Source of the DNA: Planctomycetota bacterium
GTDB taxonomy: Bacteria; Planctomycetota; SZUA-567
NCBI GenBank assembly: GCA_031278535.1
Contig: JAITKH010000071.1
Location: 1-8,748, forward strand
DNA: 8,748 nucleotides
Direction: 5' to 3'
Both the position numbers and the translations under genes were made by a program. The notes under the pieces were generated by a model. That model searched no databases. It saw nothing but the letters and a program-made list of their open reading frames with translations, and was not told the DNA's origin. This document shows, in pieces, positions 1 to 6,529 of the stretch (its first letter is position 1; every line of letters begins with the position of its first letter).

Positions 1-311
1 GATTAAGAGTCTATGGTCCCACCCTCGGCAATTGGCTGCTCTCCGTCAAGGGATGGACGCTCGGGATCGTCCATCGAATGGCGGATGGCGGCTTCAGAGT
101 TCTCCGGCAGCGTTGGAAAGTTGAACGAACCTTCGCCTGGCTGGGACGATACCGACGACTTTCCAAAAACTACGAGATGTTGTCTATCGCCGACGAAGGC
201 ATGATCTCCCTCGCATCAATAAGGATTATGCTCCGCAACCTCGCGGAACGAAAAGCCGACTTCCGCGAATGCCATCTCGCATGGGCTGGACGACTATTTA
301 ACAACACCCTC
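1..311 (+). mobile_element. 3' end of an IS5-family insertion sequence
   Basis: This is the right-hand end of an IS element whose left part lies outside the window. Two signs support it. The first is a transposase C-terminus of IS5 type in frame from base 3. The second is a terminal inverted-repeat-like end at about 288-311, which read inward from the outside begins GAGGGTGTTGTTAAA. That form is typical of IS5-family IS427/ISL2-like ends. The element stops exactly where the dctM stop codon begins (312-314, TAA on the minus strand), so a TA or TTA target is plausible. The left end, and hence the target duplication, cannot be seen. The base composition is visibly less GC-rich than the flanking TRAP genes. 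Confidence 0.72.
3..311 (+). CDS. IS5-family DDE transposase, C-terminal part (partial)
   Basis: The reading frame is open to the left window edge and encodes the last part of a DDE transposase that cuts and joins IS ends. The recognisable block is RWKVERTFAWLGRYRRLSKN, in which the glutamate of VERTFAWL (about residue 41 of the visible part) is the expected third catalytic acid. It is followed by the usual helical tail ending near IRIMLRNLAE. The first two catalytic aspartates lie off the window. In most relatives a stop follows this tail closely. Here the frame has no stop before the IS end and runs on into DNA antisense to dctM, to about 1652. A TAA at 299-301 exists in another frame, so either a small frameshift or natural use of flanking stops is possible. 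Whether the element is still active cannot be judged. The end coordinate is set at the IS border. Confidence 0.7.
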
Positions 312-1607
312 TTAGGGCATGAAGGCGTTCGGGAGGGACATGGCGAGGGGCGGAATATAGGTCACCAGGAGCAGGGTCGCCGCCATGGCGGCGTAAAAGG
401 GGAGAATCGAGAGCATGACCTTCTCGACGGGTATGCGCCCGACGGCGCAGCCGGTGAACAGCGTCAGGCCGACCGGCGGGGTGCAGGCGCCCACGGCCAG
501 GTTCAGGAGCAGGACGATGCCGAAATGCACCGGATCCATCCCGATGGACTTGATGACGGGCATGACGATTGGGGTGACGATCATGATCAGCGGCGCCACG
601 TCCATGATGCAGCCGAGGAACAGGAGCAGGGCGTTGATCATCAGGAGGAGAAGCGCCGGATTGTCGGTCGTCGCGAGCATCCAGGCCGTGGCCATGCCGG
701 GAATGCGCAGGTACGACAGCAGGTAGCCGAAACCGTTGGCGGCGGCGATGATGGACAACACCATGGCCAATGTTTTTCCGGCGCGGTACAGGATTTCCCA
801 TATGGCGGCGAAGGGGATGTTCCTGTAGATCAGGAAGGTGACGGCGAAGGCGTAGGCGCAGGCAATGGCGGCCGATTCGGTGGCGGTGAAATATCCCGAC
901 GTCACCCCGACCAGGATGATGACTATGGTCATGAGGCCGAGAAGCGAATCCTTGGTCACGATCAGCGCTTCCCGGAACGTATAGGCCTTTCCCCGCGGAT
1001 AGCCGTGGCGCAGGGTCTGGACATGCGCCACGGCCATGAGCGAGAGTCCGAGCAGGCATCCCGGAACCATGCCGGCCAGGAAGAGCCGGCCGGCCGAGAC
1101 GCCGCCGGCGGCCAGGGCATAGATGATCATGTTGTGGCTGGGGGGGATGATCATGCTTTGGCAGGCGCTGGTAACGGTGACGGAAACGGAAAAATCCCGG
1201 CCGTAACCCTGCTTCACCATCACCGGGATGAGGGTGGCGCCGATGGACGAAACGTCGGCGGTGGTGGAGCCGGAAACCGCCCCGAAGAAGGTGGAGGACA
1301 GGATGTTCACCTGCGCCATCCCGCCCCGAATGCGGCCGATGATGACGTCCGAAAAATCCACCAGCCGCTGGGCGATGCCGCCGGAGAGCATGATTTCCCC
1401 GGCCAGGATGAAGAACGGAACCGCCAGGAGCGAAAAGGACTGGACGCCCTGGATCATGCGCTGCCAGACCGCCTCGAGGGGCAGCCCTATGGCCAGGCCG
1501 GCGATGAGGGACGAGCCGACCAGGGCGAAGGTTATCGGCAGGCGAATCGCGACAAGAACGGCGAACGAGCCCAGCAGGGCCGCGCAGCCGGGAATGTTTG
1601 CCTCCAT
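312..1607 (-). CDS. dctM: TRAP transporter large permease subunit DctM
   Basis: This is the large membrane subunit of a tripartite ATP-independent periplasmic transporter. It carries the substrate across the inner membrane, usually an organic acid, driven by a sodium or proton gradient. The 431 residues match the usual length of about 425-430. The protein is hydrophobic throughout, with family motifs in order: an FFGAVSGSTTADVSSIGAT segment, IIPPSHNMIIYALAAG in the middle, and NLAVGACTPPVGLTLF near the C-terminus. The start ATG overlaps the dctQ stop by one base (TGATG), with a GGGGAAAAGG ribosome-binding region in front, so the two are translationally coupled. The gene ends in LPNAFMP followed directly by the IS end. 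The C-terminus is nearly full length, but the last residues or the stop may have been altered by the insertion. The substrate cannot be read from sequence. Confidence 0.93.
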   Translation of the reverse strand: MEANIPGCAALLGSFAVLVAIRLPITFALVGSSLIAGLAIGLPLEAVWQRMIQGVQSFSLLAVPFFILAGEIMLSGGIAQRLVDFSDVIIGRIRGGMAQVNILSSTFFGAVSGSTTADVSSIGATLIPVMVKQGYGRDFSVSVTVTSACQSMIIPPSHNMIIYALAAGGVSAGRLFLAGMVPGCLLGLSLMAVAHVQTLRHGYPRGKAYTFREALIVTKDSLLGLMTIVIILVGVTSGYFTATESAAIACAYAFAVTFLIYRNIPFAAIWEILYRAGKTLAMVLSIIAAANGFGYLLSYLRIPGMATAWMLATTDNPALLLLMINALLLFLGCIMDVAPLIMIVTPIVMPVIKSIGMDPVHFGIVLLLNLAVGACTPPVGLTLFTGCAVGRIPVEKVMLSILPFYAAMAATLLLVTYIPPLAMSLPNAFMP

Positions 1608-2152
1608 CAGTCCTTTTCCCCTCCAAAACCGGCCGTCTGGTCCTCCGCGTAGGGAATGCCTTCTATGAAATTGCGCGCCGCCGGACTCCATGGGGCGCCC
1701 AGGAGCCGGAAAACGATTTCGGCCAGGCACAGGACGCCGGTGAGGGGGACAATGGCGTAGACAACGCCGGTCGGCAGGCGGGTGGCCGGCATGGTCGAAC
1801 GCATAGCGACGGCGGAAAGGCGCCAGCCGTAGAAGATCCTCAAGACGCTGATGAAACCGAGGACGAGATTGAGGACGAATTCGAGAACTATCTTGCCGCG
1901 GCGCGGCAGCCAGCCGACGAACATGTCGATGCGGATGTGGATATCGTGCCGGACTCCCAGGGCCAAGGTGAGGAAAGTGACCCAAACCATGGCGATGAGG
2001 GCGGCTTCTTCGGCCCACCTGATGCTCCGGCCGGTGATTCCCCGGAGCAGGATCTGGAAAGAAATGAGGACGACCATGAACAGCAGGAGCGCCTTCACAG
2101 CCGCCCCCGCCCCGGCAAACACGGCGTCGAGCATTTTTTTCATGCTGTTCAT
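1607..2152 (-). CDS. dctQ: TRAP transporter small permease subunit DctQ
   Basis: This is the small four-helix membrane subunit that partners DctM in the TRAP transporter. From ATG 2152 it has 181 residues, normal for DctQ. Predicted membrane segments lie at about residues 17-38, 48-68, 87-109 and 127-151. The family-typical WAEEAALIAMVW segment and a RHDIHIRID stretch follow helix one. The start is uncertain. The frame stays open upstream to a TTG at 2251, but that extension would run into the dispersed repeat, and its GGGAG lies only two bases from the TTG. An alternative ATG lies at 2143, and a GTG at 2200. No good ribosome-binding site precedes 2152. The gene follows dctP after a 173-base gap and overlaps dctM by one base. 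Confidence 0.88.
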   Translation of the reverse strand: MNSMKKMLDAVFAGAGAAVKALLLFMVVLISFQILLRGITGRSIRWAEEAALIAMVWVTFLTLALGVRHDIHIRIDMFVGWLPRRGKIVLEFVLNLVLGFISVLRIFYGWRLSAVAMRSTMPATRLPTGVVYAIVPLTGVLCLAEIVFRLLGAPWSPAARNFIEGIPYAEDQTAGFGGEKD

Positions 2153-2200
2153 GCCGGGAGAACCCCGCAAGCGGGCGGCGGTCCGGAAAAGACCCCCCAC

Positions 2201-2327
2201 CCGCCGGAGAGTGCCTTCGATCCATCCGGCTTCCGCCTCCGGGGAAGACAATTCTCCCTTGGCGTCGGAGGCCGGCTCCAGAGCGAACAGGCTTGGGCAT
2301 TCATGCGATCAGCCTTTTCAGGCCGCT
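2201..2327. repeat. dispersed imperfect repeat, copy A (between dctP and dctQ)
   Basis: This segment aligns without gaps to 7230-7356 at a constant offset of 5029 bases. By eye about 91 of 127 positions match, and about 87 of 117 from 2211 onward. The core is an inverted repeat: CCGGCTTCCGCCTCCG at 2226-2241 pairs with CGGAGGCCGG at 2266-2275, with a six-base bulge. A conserved tail contains GGCATTC and then TTTTCAGGCCGCT. The copy begins right at the dctP stop codon and fills most of the dctP-dctQ gap. The class of repeat is unknown. It could be a REP-like or small non-autonomous mobile repeat. Confidence 0.7.
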
Positions 2328-3306
2328 ACTTCACCGCCTCGATGCGCCCGACGATATCCGCATACCCCTTGCCGTATTCGTCGTAGATAGGCTGGCAGGC
2401 CTGGCGCAGCCTGGCGATGACGGCGGCGTCCGGCCGGATAATCGTGACGTTGAATTCCTTGGCGAGCCTGTCAAGCACCTCGTCCTCGACGGACTGCAAT
2501 TTTTTTCTGGTGTTTTCGGTGAGGGCGGCGGCGGCCCTGTTCACCGCCTTCTGTTCGTCCGGGGCGAGGCCGTTCCAGGCGGCCTGGCTGATGAGGAGGG
2601 TCTCCGGGACGATGTTGTGCATGTCGATGGTGAGGAAAGGCGCGATTTCCTGGTGGCTCATGTCGAGATAGCGGGGGATGGTGTTTTCGGCCGCGTCGCA
2701 AACGCCGGTCTGGAGCGAGCTGTACACGTCGTTCGATGGCATGGGGGTGGCGTGGCCGCCCAGGGCGTCGACCATTCCCATCATGATGCGGCTCTCCGGC
2801 ACCCGAATCTTCAGGCCGGCGAAGTCGGGGAGGTCCCGCAGCGGCTTTTTGCCGTAGAAATTGCGGGAGCCGCTGTCCAGCCAGCAGAGCGCCACCATTT
2901 GCGCCTCTCCCGCCTGGGCGAGAAGTTCCCGGCCGATGTCGCCGAGAAGGACGTTCCACATGTGATCCATGCTGCGGAAAAGGTAGGGGAAGCTCATCAC
3001 GTTCAGGCCGGGAATGAATTCGGACAGCGGCGAAAGGCTGGTTTTCGCCATGTCGAGGGCGCCGAACTGCACCTGTTCGATGCATGCCTTTTCCTGCCCA
3101 AGCTGCCCGCCGTCATACACCTCGATCCTGACGCTTCCGCCCGTTTCCCCGGCAACCTGGTCGGCGAACTCCCTGAGGGCCACGGTGGTGAAGAAATCGC
3201 GCACCTGGTCGGTCCCGAGGCGAAGCGTCGTGGCGGCATCCGCCGGAACGCCGGCGAAGAGCGCGAACCCCAGGGCGGCGGCGCAAAAACGGAACGCGCG
3301 TTTCAT
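2326..3306 (-). CDS. dctP: TRAP transporter periplasmic solute-binding protein DctP
   Basis: This 326-residue protein captures the substrate in the periplasm and delivers it to DctQM. A Sec signal peptide is clear: positive start MKR, hydrophobic core to about residue 19, and likely cleavage after PADA (residue 24). There is no lipobox cysteine, so it should be soluble. DctP-family hallmarks are the block GLKIRVPES, with R168 in the place of the arginine that usually binds the substrate carboxylate, and the motif QTGVCDAAEN at 199-208. The ATG at 3306 has AAGGGAG seven bases upstream. It is the first gene of the dctPQM operon. The substrate remains open; a carboxylate is likely because of the conserved arginine. 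Confidence 0.95.
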   Translation of the reverse strand: MKRAFRFCAAALGFALFAGVPADAATTLRLGTDQVRDFFTTVALREFADQVAGETGGSVRIEVYDGGQLGQEKACIEQVQFGALDMAKTSLSPLSEFIPGLNVMSFPYLFRSMDHMWNVLLGDIGRELLAQAGEAQMVALCWLDSGSRNFYGKKPLRDLPDFAGLKIRVPESRIMMGMVDALGGHATPMPSNDVYSSLQTGVCDAAENTIPRYLDMSHQEIAPFLTIDMHNIVPETLLISQAAWNGLAPDEQKAVNRAAAALTENTRKKLQSVEDEVLDRLAKEFNVTIIRPDAAVIARLRQACQPIYDEYGKGYADIVGRIEAVK

Positions 3307-3419
3307 GGGAATCTCCCTTCACGATGAAGACATTTTCCGGACGGATCGCCCGATCCATCCGCTTTTCCCTCAAATGGGAGGTTTCGTATGCTGCGGCGCA
3401 TTTCTTGGCGGTTGCATTC

Positions 3420-3447
3420 CTTATACGCTTTTGCCGGACGGCGGCAA
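3420..3447 (-). promoter_or_regulatory. candidate sigma70 promoter of dctPQM
   Basis: Read on the minus strand, TTGCCG (3447-3442) and TATAAG (3425-3420) are separated by 16 bases and match the -35 and -10 boxes at four and five of six positions. Transcription would start near 3412, leaving an untranslated leader of roughly 105 bases before the dctP ATG. The surrounding DNA is AT-richer than the genes, as expected for a control region. This is a sequence match only, with no direct evidence of activity. Confidence 0.45.
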
Positions 3448-3541
3448 GGGAAAAGATTTTTTCCGAACTTTTTCCCTCCAACATCCACGCGGGAAAATAC
3501 GCCCATTTTGCCGGAAACGGAAGGAAAAACATCTTGCCGGC

Positions 3542-3791
3542 GGCGCGCAAATGCAGATGGCGGCCAACTATACCCTCCTGAGCGTCGCCTCGGTCGTGAT
3601 TGGCGGGACCAGGCTCACGGGCGGAAGCGGCGGATTCGTCGGCGGGGCGCTCGGCGCACTGGTTCTCATCCTTTTGACCAGCATCCTCCAGGCACTCAAC
3701 ATGCCTCCAGGGGTACGATACCCTTGTTCAGGGCGTCATCCTTCTGGCCATCCCCATGTCCAAGAGCCGCTTGCCGAATTTGCGGGCGTGA
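3542..3791 (+). pseudogene. remnant of a ribose/sugar-type ABC transporter permease (RbsC-like C-terminus)
   Basis: The frame from 3542 encodes the last conserved part of a RbsC-type permease: YTLLSVASVVIGGTRLTGG, then GGFVGGALGALVLILLTSIL and QALNMPPGVR. After codon 3716-3718 the homology continues in the next frame (from 3720), with TLVQGVILLAIPMSKSRLPN and a natural stop TGA at 3789-3791. A single extra base, T3719 or a neighbour, therefore explains the shift. Nothing of the first three quarters of the usual 320-residue protein is present, and the upstream DNA is the dctP control region. It is a dead 3' fragment left by a rearrangement with its break near 3540. The RbsC family assignment rests on the VVIGGTxLxGGxGG motif and the terminal LLQALN-GVR pattern. 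Confidence 0.8.
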
Positions 3792-3815
3792 TGCCCCGGC
3801 CAACGCCTTTCGATT

Positions 3816-3895
3816 CGTCCTCGCAAGCGCAAACGGAGGGCCTGAAACGAGGACGGGCACCCCGCTTGCGCCTTAGATCGGCGGACACGCCGATC
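3816..3895 (+). other. cluster of inverted repeats, possible structured RNA or old terminator
   Basis: CGTCCTCG (3816-3823) is the exact complement of CGAGGACG (3848-3855). CGCAAGCG (3822-3829) is the exact complement of CGCTTGCG (3863-3870). The arms come in the order a-b-a'-b', with a and b sharing two bases, so they form either alternative stems or a pseudoknot. Immediately after comes GATCGGCG-GACA-CGCCGATC (3876-3895), a perfect 8-bp stem with a four-base loop. No T-tract follows on either strand. The strand is nominal, since pairing would work from either one. Confidence 0.35.
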
Positions 3896-4153
3896 GAGAC
3901 AGGCGGCGCGGCGGATGCGGAGCGGCCCGTCCGCAGGTTCGAACGCGATCCCTTCGAGTATGCCGAACGGCAAAAAACCGCGGGAAAACAAGATCATTCG
4001 AGGAAATTCCCGCAGGCGCAACCCCTTTTGAATGGGGCCAACAATCCGTTTTGCCAAGGCGCTTTCCGACCCTCCCGCCGGCCGCCGGAAATGGCGTTTT
4101 CGCCTCCCGGCGAAACCGCGTCCGAAAGGGGTTGAACGGCCGCGGTTGCTTCG

Positions 4154-4181
4154 TTTCCACCCTGACCGGAAGTTTTTTTTT
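4154..4181 (+). terminator. weak rho-independent terminator candidate
   Basis: TTTCC (4154-4158) can pair with GGAAG (4168-4172), including one G-U pair, around a nine-base loop. A run of nine T follows at 4173-4181. The stem is short, but the T-run is the longest in the window. It would end any plus-strand transcript arriving from the decayed permease region and insulate the TPR promoter just downstream. Confidence 0.3.
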
Positions 4182-4186
4182 CGCTC

Positions 4187-4214
4187 TTGACCGCCTGAAA
4201 AGCCGTGGTAATCT
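4187..4214 (+). promoter_or_regulatory. candidate promoter of the TPR gene
   Basis: TTGACC (4187-4192, five of six to the -35 consensus) and TAATCT (4209-4214, keeping the important TA and final T) are separated by 16 bases. A start near 4221 would give a leader of about 60 bases before the ATG at 4284. The site lies directly after a T-run that may act as a terminator, a sensible place for a new transcript to begin. The -10 match is modest. Confidence 0.35.
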
Positions 4215-4283
4215 GGTAGGGACGGATACCGGCTGAAAAGGGAGCGGAACCGGCGGCAAACCGGCCGGCCCGGGAAAGGCGGC

Positions 4284-5855
4284 ATGAAAAAAAACGCATC
4301 CAACAAGAGGGATTCTTCCGCTCTGCACCTGCTGCGGGCGGAATATTACCAAGCCGAAGGGCTGCCGGTCCATGCCTTGGCGGAATGGGACAAGGCGGTT
4401 TCCACCGCGCCGGACGAGGCCGAGCCCCTCATCGCCCGGGCCGAATGCCTTCGCCGGCAGGGCCGGCTTTCCGAAGCCGAGGCGGATTTGGCGGCTGCGG
4501 CGCGGCTGGCGCCGTCCAATCCCGAGCCGGGCGTCATCATGGCCCAGACGCTGGCGGCCGCCTCTCGCTTCGCCGAAGCGTTCGATCACCTGGATCGGGC
4601 GGAAGCCATCGATCCCGGATGGCATCGCATCCATCTTATTCGGGGCGATCTGCTCGCGGCTCTGGGGAGAAAGGACGAAGCGCTACTCTCCTATCGCCGG
4701 GCCGTTAGCTTGGCGCCCCGGAAGATCGAGGCCATGACCGCCCTGGCCTGTCTCCTGGCGGATCAAGGCGCTTTTCCCGAAGCCGACGAATTCGCGAACC
4801 GGATCCTGAGCGTCAATGCCAATTCTCCCGAGGCGAGAATCGTAAAAGCCCTCCATTTTTCCGGCCGGGGGATCCTTGATTCCGCCCTGGCCGAATTGAC
4901 CCGGGCGGTGCGGGCCAATCCCGCCCACGTCCGGGCACGGCTGGAAAGGGGAGTGGTGAACCTCGGCCTGAACCGGCTGGACGAGGCCTGCCAGGACTTC
5001 CTTTGGGTGACCGAACGGGAACCGGACAATGTGCGCGCCCTTTCCGGGCTGGGCGAGAGCGCCTGGCGGTGCGGCCGGGTGCGGGAGGCGATAGAAGCCT
5101 ATACCCGGGTGGTTGATCAGGGCGAGGCCGGTCCCGAGGTGTTCCAGGGCCGGGCCGAGGCCCTGGCCCTGGCCGGGCGCCGGGAAGAGGCTGCGGCCGA
5201 TTGCGCCCGCGCCCTCGAATTCGATCCCCTTAATTCCGACATCCATGCCATGCGCGGTCTCCTGAACATCGAGTTGGGATTCTATGACGAGGCGACCCGC
5301 GACCTCAATCGGGCCATTGCCCTTGACGGCGACCTGGTCGAGGCGGTTGTCGCCAGGGGCGAGTTGCGCAGCCGCCGGGGAGACAATGCCGGCGCCGTCG
5401 CCGACTTCGCCGCCGCCGTCCGTCTCAATCCCGAGGATCCGGACCTGGTGGCGCGGTGGGTGCGGTCCATCGGCGACGCCGGGGATCAGGTGACCGCGCT
5501 CCGGTTGCTGGAGCGGGAAATCGGCATCCATCCGAACGTCCCGTCCCTCGCCCTTCTCAAAGGCGACCTCCTGGCCGAGTCCATGCGCCCGGAGGAGGCC
5601 GAGGCCTGGTACCACCGCGTCAGCCGCCAGATTCCCAATGAAATCGAACCGCATCTGCGTCTGGCGGAATTCCATGAAAACCGTTCCGAACCGGCCCGGG
5701 CCCTGGGCGAGTTGGACAGGGCGATTCGGATCGACCCTTCCGATCCCTTTCCGCGGCTCATGCGCGCCGCCCTTCTGGAACGTCTGGGCCGCCAGGACGA
5801 GGCCAGGCGCGAGCTTGGCGCCGCCAGCCGCCAGCGCCGGCTGCGGGGCAAATGA
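4284..5855 (+). CDS. protein of 15 tandem tetratricopeptide repeats
   Basis: This 523-residue protein is almost nothing but TPRs. After an 11-residue basic, asparagine-rich head, it divides into 15 consecutive units of 34 residues with no gap or insertion, the last running to the C-terminus. Typical positions are visible in most units: G or equivalent at 8, G at 15, A at 20, A at 27 and P at 32, as in GDLLAALGRKDEALLSYRRA. Unit 9 (GRAEALALAGRREEAAADCA) is another clean example. There is no signal peptide, membrane segment or catalytic domain, so it should form a cytoplasmic right-handed superhelix that binds partner proteins. The ATG at 4284 follows GGGAAAGG closely, and the promoter candidate lies about 70 bases upstream. 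The Nudix gene starts 70 bases downstream on the same strand. The partner and role are unknown. Confidence 0.9.
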   Translation: MKKNASNKRDSSALHLLRAEYYQAEGLPVHALAEWDKAVSTAPDEAEPLIARAECLRRQGRLSEAEADLAAAARLAPSNPEPGVIMAQTLAAASRFAEAFDHLDRAEAIDPGWHRIHLIRGDLLAALGRKDEALLSYRRAVSLAPRKIEAMTALACLLADQGAFPEADEFANRILSVNANSPEARIVKALHFSGRGILDSALAELTRAVRANPAHVRARLERGVVNLGLNRLDEACQDFLWVTEREPDNVRALSGLGESAWRCGRVREAIEAYTRVVDQGEAGPEVFQGRAEALALAGRREEAAADCARALEFDPLNSDIHAMRGLLNIELGFYDEATRDLNRAIALDGDLVEAVVARGELRSRRGDNAGAVADFAAAVRLNPEDPDLVARWVRSIGDAGDQVTALRLLEREIGIHPNVPSLALLKGDLLAESMRPEEAEAWYHRVSRQIPNEIEPHLRLAEFHENRSEPARALGELDRAIRIDPSDPFPRLMRAALLERLGRQDEARRELGAASRQRRLRGK

Positions 5856-5925
5856 TCGGGCCGTCCCGAAACAAAATGCGGGAAACGGCTGGTTCCAGGC
5901 CCGATTTGAAGGGAATGGCGGCGGA

Positions 5926-6510
5926 ATGACCAGAAAACGCGAACCGGAGGTGACAGGCGAAACGGTTGTGGCGGCCGGGCGCTTCATCATCCTGAAACGC
6001 CTCGACTGGCTGGATTCCGCCGGCGTCCGGCGCACCTGGGAGGCGGCTGATCGGCCGGGGGAAGGCGGAGCCGTGGTGATCATCCCCTGGCTCAGGCCTT
6101 CGGGCCGGCTCCTCCACATCCGGCAATTCCGCCCGCCCGCCCGCCGGCAGGTGCTCGAGTTCCCCGCCGGCCTTGCGGAAGCCGGGGAGGAACCGGCGGC
6201 GGCGGCGGCCAGGGAACTGCGCGAGGAAACCGGCTACACAGCCAGGGAAATCCGCATCCGGCCGGCCGCGTACAGCAGCGCCGGCCTGTCCGGCGAGGCG
6301 GTGTACACGGCCGAGGCGGAAATCGACGAAAATGCCCCGGAAAACATTTTCCCCGAAACCCGGTTCGACCCTTCCGAGAACATTGAGGCCATCCTGGTCC
6401 CCGGCCGGGAACTGATCGATTTCCGCCGCCGCGGGATTGCCGGGGGAATCGCCTTCGACGCCAAGCTTGCCGCCTGGCTGGACGGCCTGGCCGCGGCCGG
6501 CGGCTTGTGA
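5926..6510 (+). CDS. Nudix hydrolase related to ADP-ribose pyrophosphatases
   Basis: This 194-residue protein should hydrolyse a nucleoside diphosphate linked to another group, using Mg2+ or Mn2+. The Nudix box at residues 82-104 is perfect: G82, E88, then RELREETGY with the metal-binding E97, E100 and E101. The residues before it, FRPPARRQVLEFPAG, are the usual lead-in of the ADP-ribose pyrophosphatase (NudF-like) group, as is the overall length. In that group a proline normally occurs about 15 residues after the box in an SPG motif. Here the place reads SSAG with A119, so the substrate may differ. The start at 5926 has GAAGGG 11 bases upstream and GCGGA closer in; no other in-frame ATG lies nearby. 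It follows the TPR gene by 70 bases and may share its transcript. There is no export signal, so it is cytoplasmic. Confidence 0.88.
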   Translation: MTRKREPEVTGETVVAAGRFIILKRLDWLDSAGVRRTWEAADRPGEGGAVVIIPWLRPSGRLLHIRQFRPPARRQVLEFPAGLAEAGEEPAAAAARELREETGYTAREIRIRPAAYSSAGLSGEAVYTAEAEIDENAPENIFPETRFDPSENIEAILVPGRELIDFRRRGIAGGIAFDAKLAAWLDGLAAAGGL

Positions 6511-6529
6511 TCGTTTTCGCCCCGGTCGC

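Larger units (their letters stand above)
3792..4283. other. intergenic stretch of about 490 bp with no convincing gene
   Basis: Open frames here on both strands are short, do not resemble any protein I know, and are rich in arginine and proline as expected of GC-rich noncoding DNA. What can be seen is structural. There are two interlocking inverted repeats (3816-3870), a perfect 8-bp stem hairpin (3876-3895), a small CCCC/GGGG hairpin near 4022-4037, a weak hairpin followed by nine T (4154-4181), and a promoter candidate (4187-4214) for the TPR gene. No tRNA or rRNA was recognised. Confidence 0.55.

Noticed and set aside
312..1652. A very long plus-strand open frame continuing the transposase frame across dctM and into dctQ.
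   Set aside because: Beyond 311 it is the antisense of two clear membrane-protein genes and is rich in G, D, H, Q and E, as expected of a mirror frame in GC-rich DNA. It has no family features.
312..2300. A single minus-strand frame joining upstream codons to dctM, which could be read as a DctQ-DctM fusion.
   Set aside because: The part before 1607 is not DctQ-like in that frame, while the adjacent frame gives a normal DctQ ending in the TGATG overlap. The subunits are separate.
3931..3950. GGTTCGAAC resembles a tRNA T-loop.
   Set aside because: No matching acceptor, D or anticodon stems can be drawn around it.
4187..4206. CCTGAAAAGCC resembles the tail of the dispersed repeat on the opposite strand, suggesting a third copy.
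   Set aside because: The match is only about 12 bases, and nothing of the inverted core or the GGCATTC box follows.
4228..4283. GCTGAAAAGGGAGCGGAACC loosely resembles the start of a cobalamin riboswitch.
   Set aside because: The rest of the conserved core, including the B12 box, is missing, the leader is too short, and the downstream TPR gene has no link to cobalamin.
3873..4634. A 253-codon minus-strand open frame across the intergenic region and the start of the TPR gene.
   Set aside because: Much of it mirrors the TPR coding sequence, the remainder shows no recognisable motif, and no good start signal is present.
4683..6119. A 478-codon minus-strand open frame under the TPR and Nudix genes.
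   Set aside because: It is the complement of two well-supported genes in GC-rich DNA, with low-complexity G/P/A/R composition.
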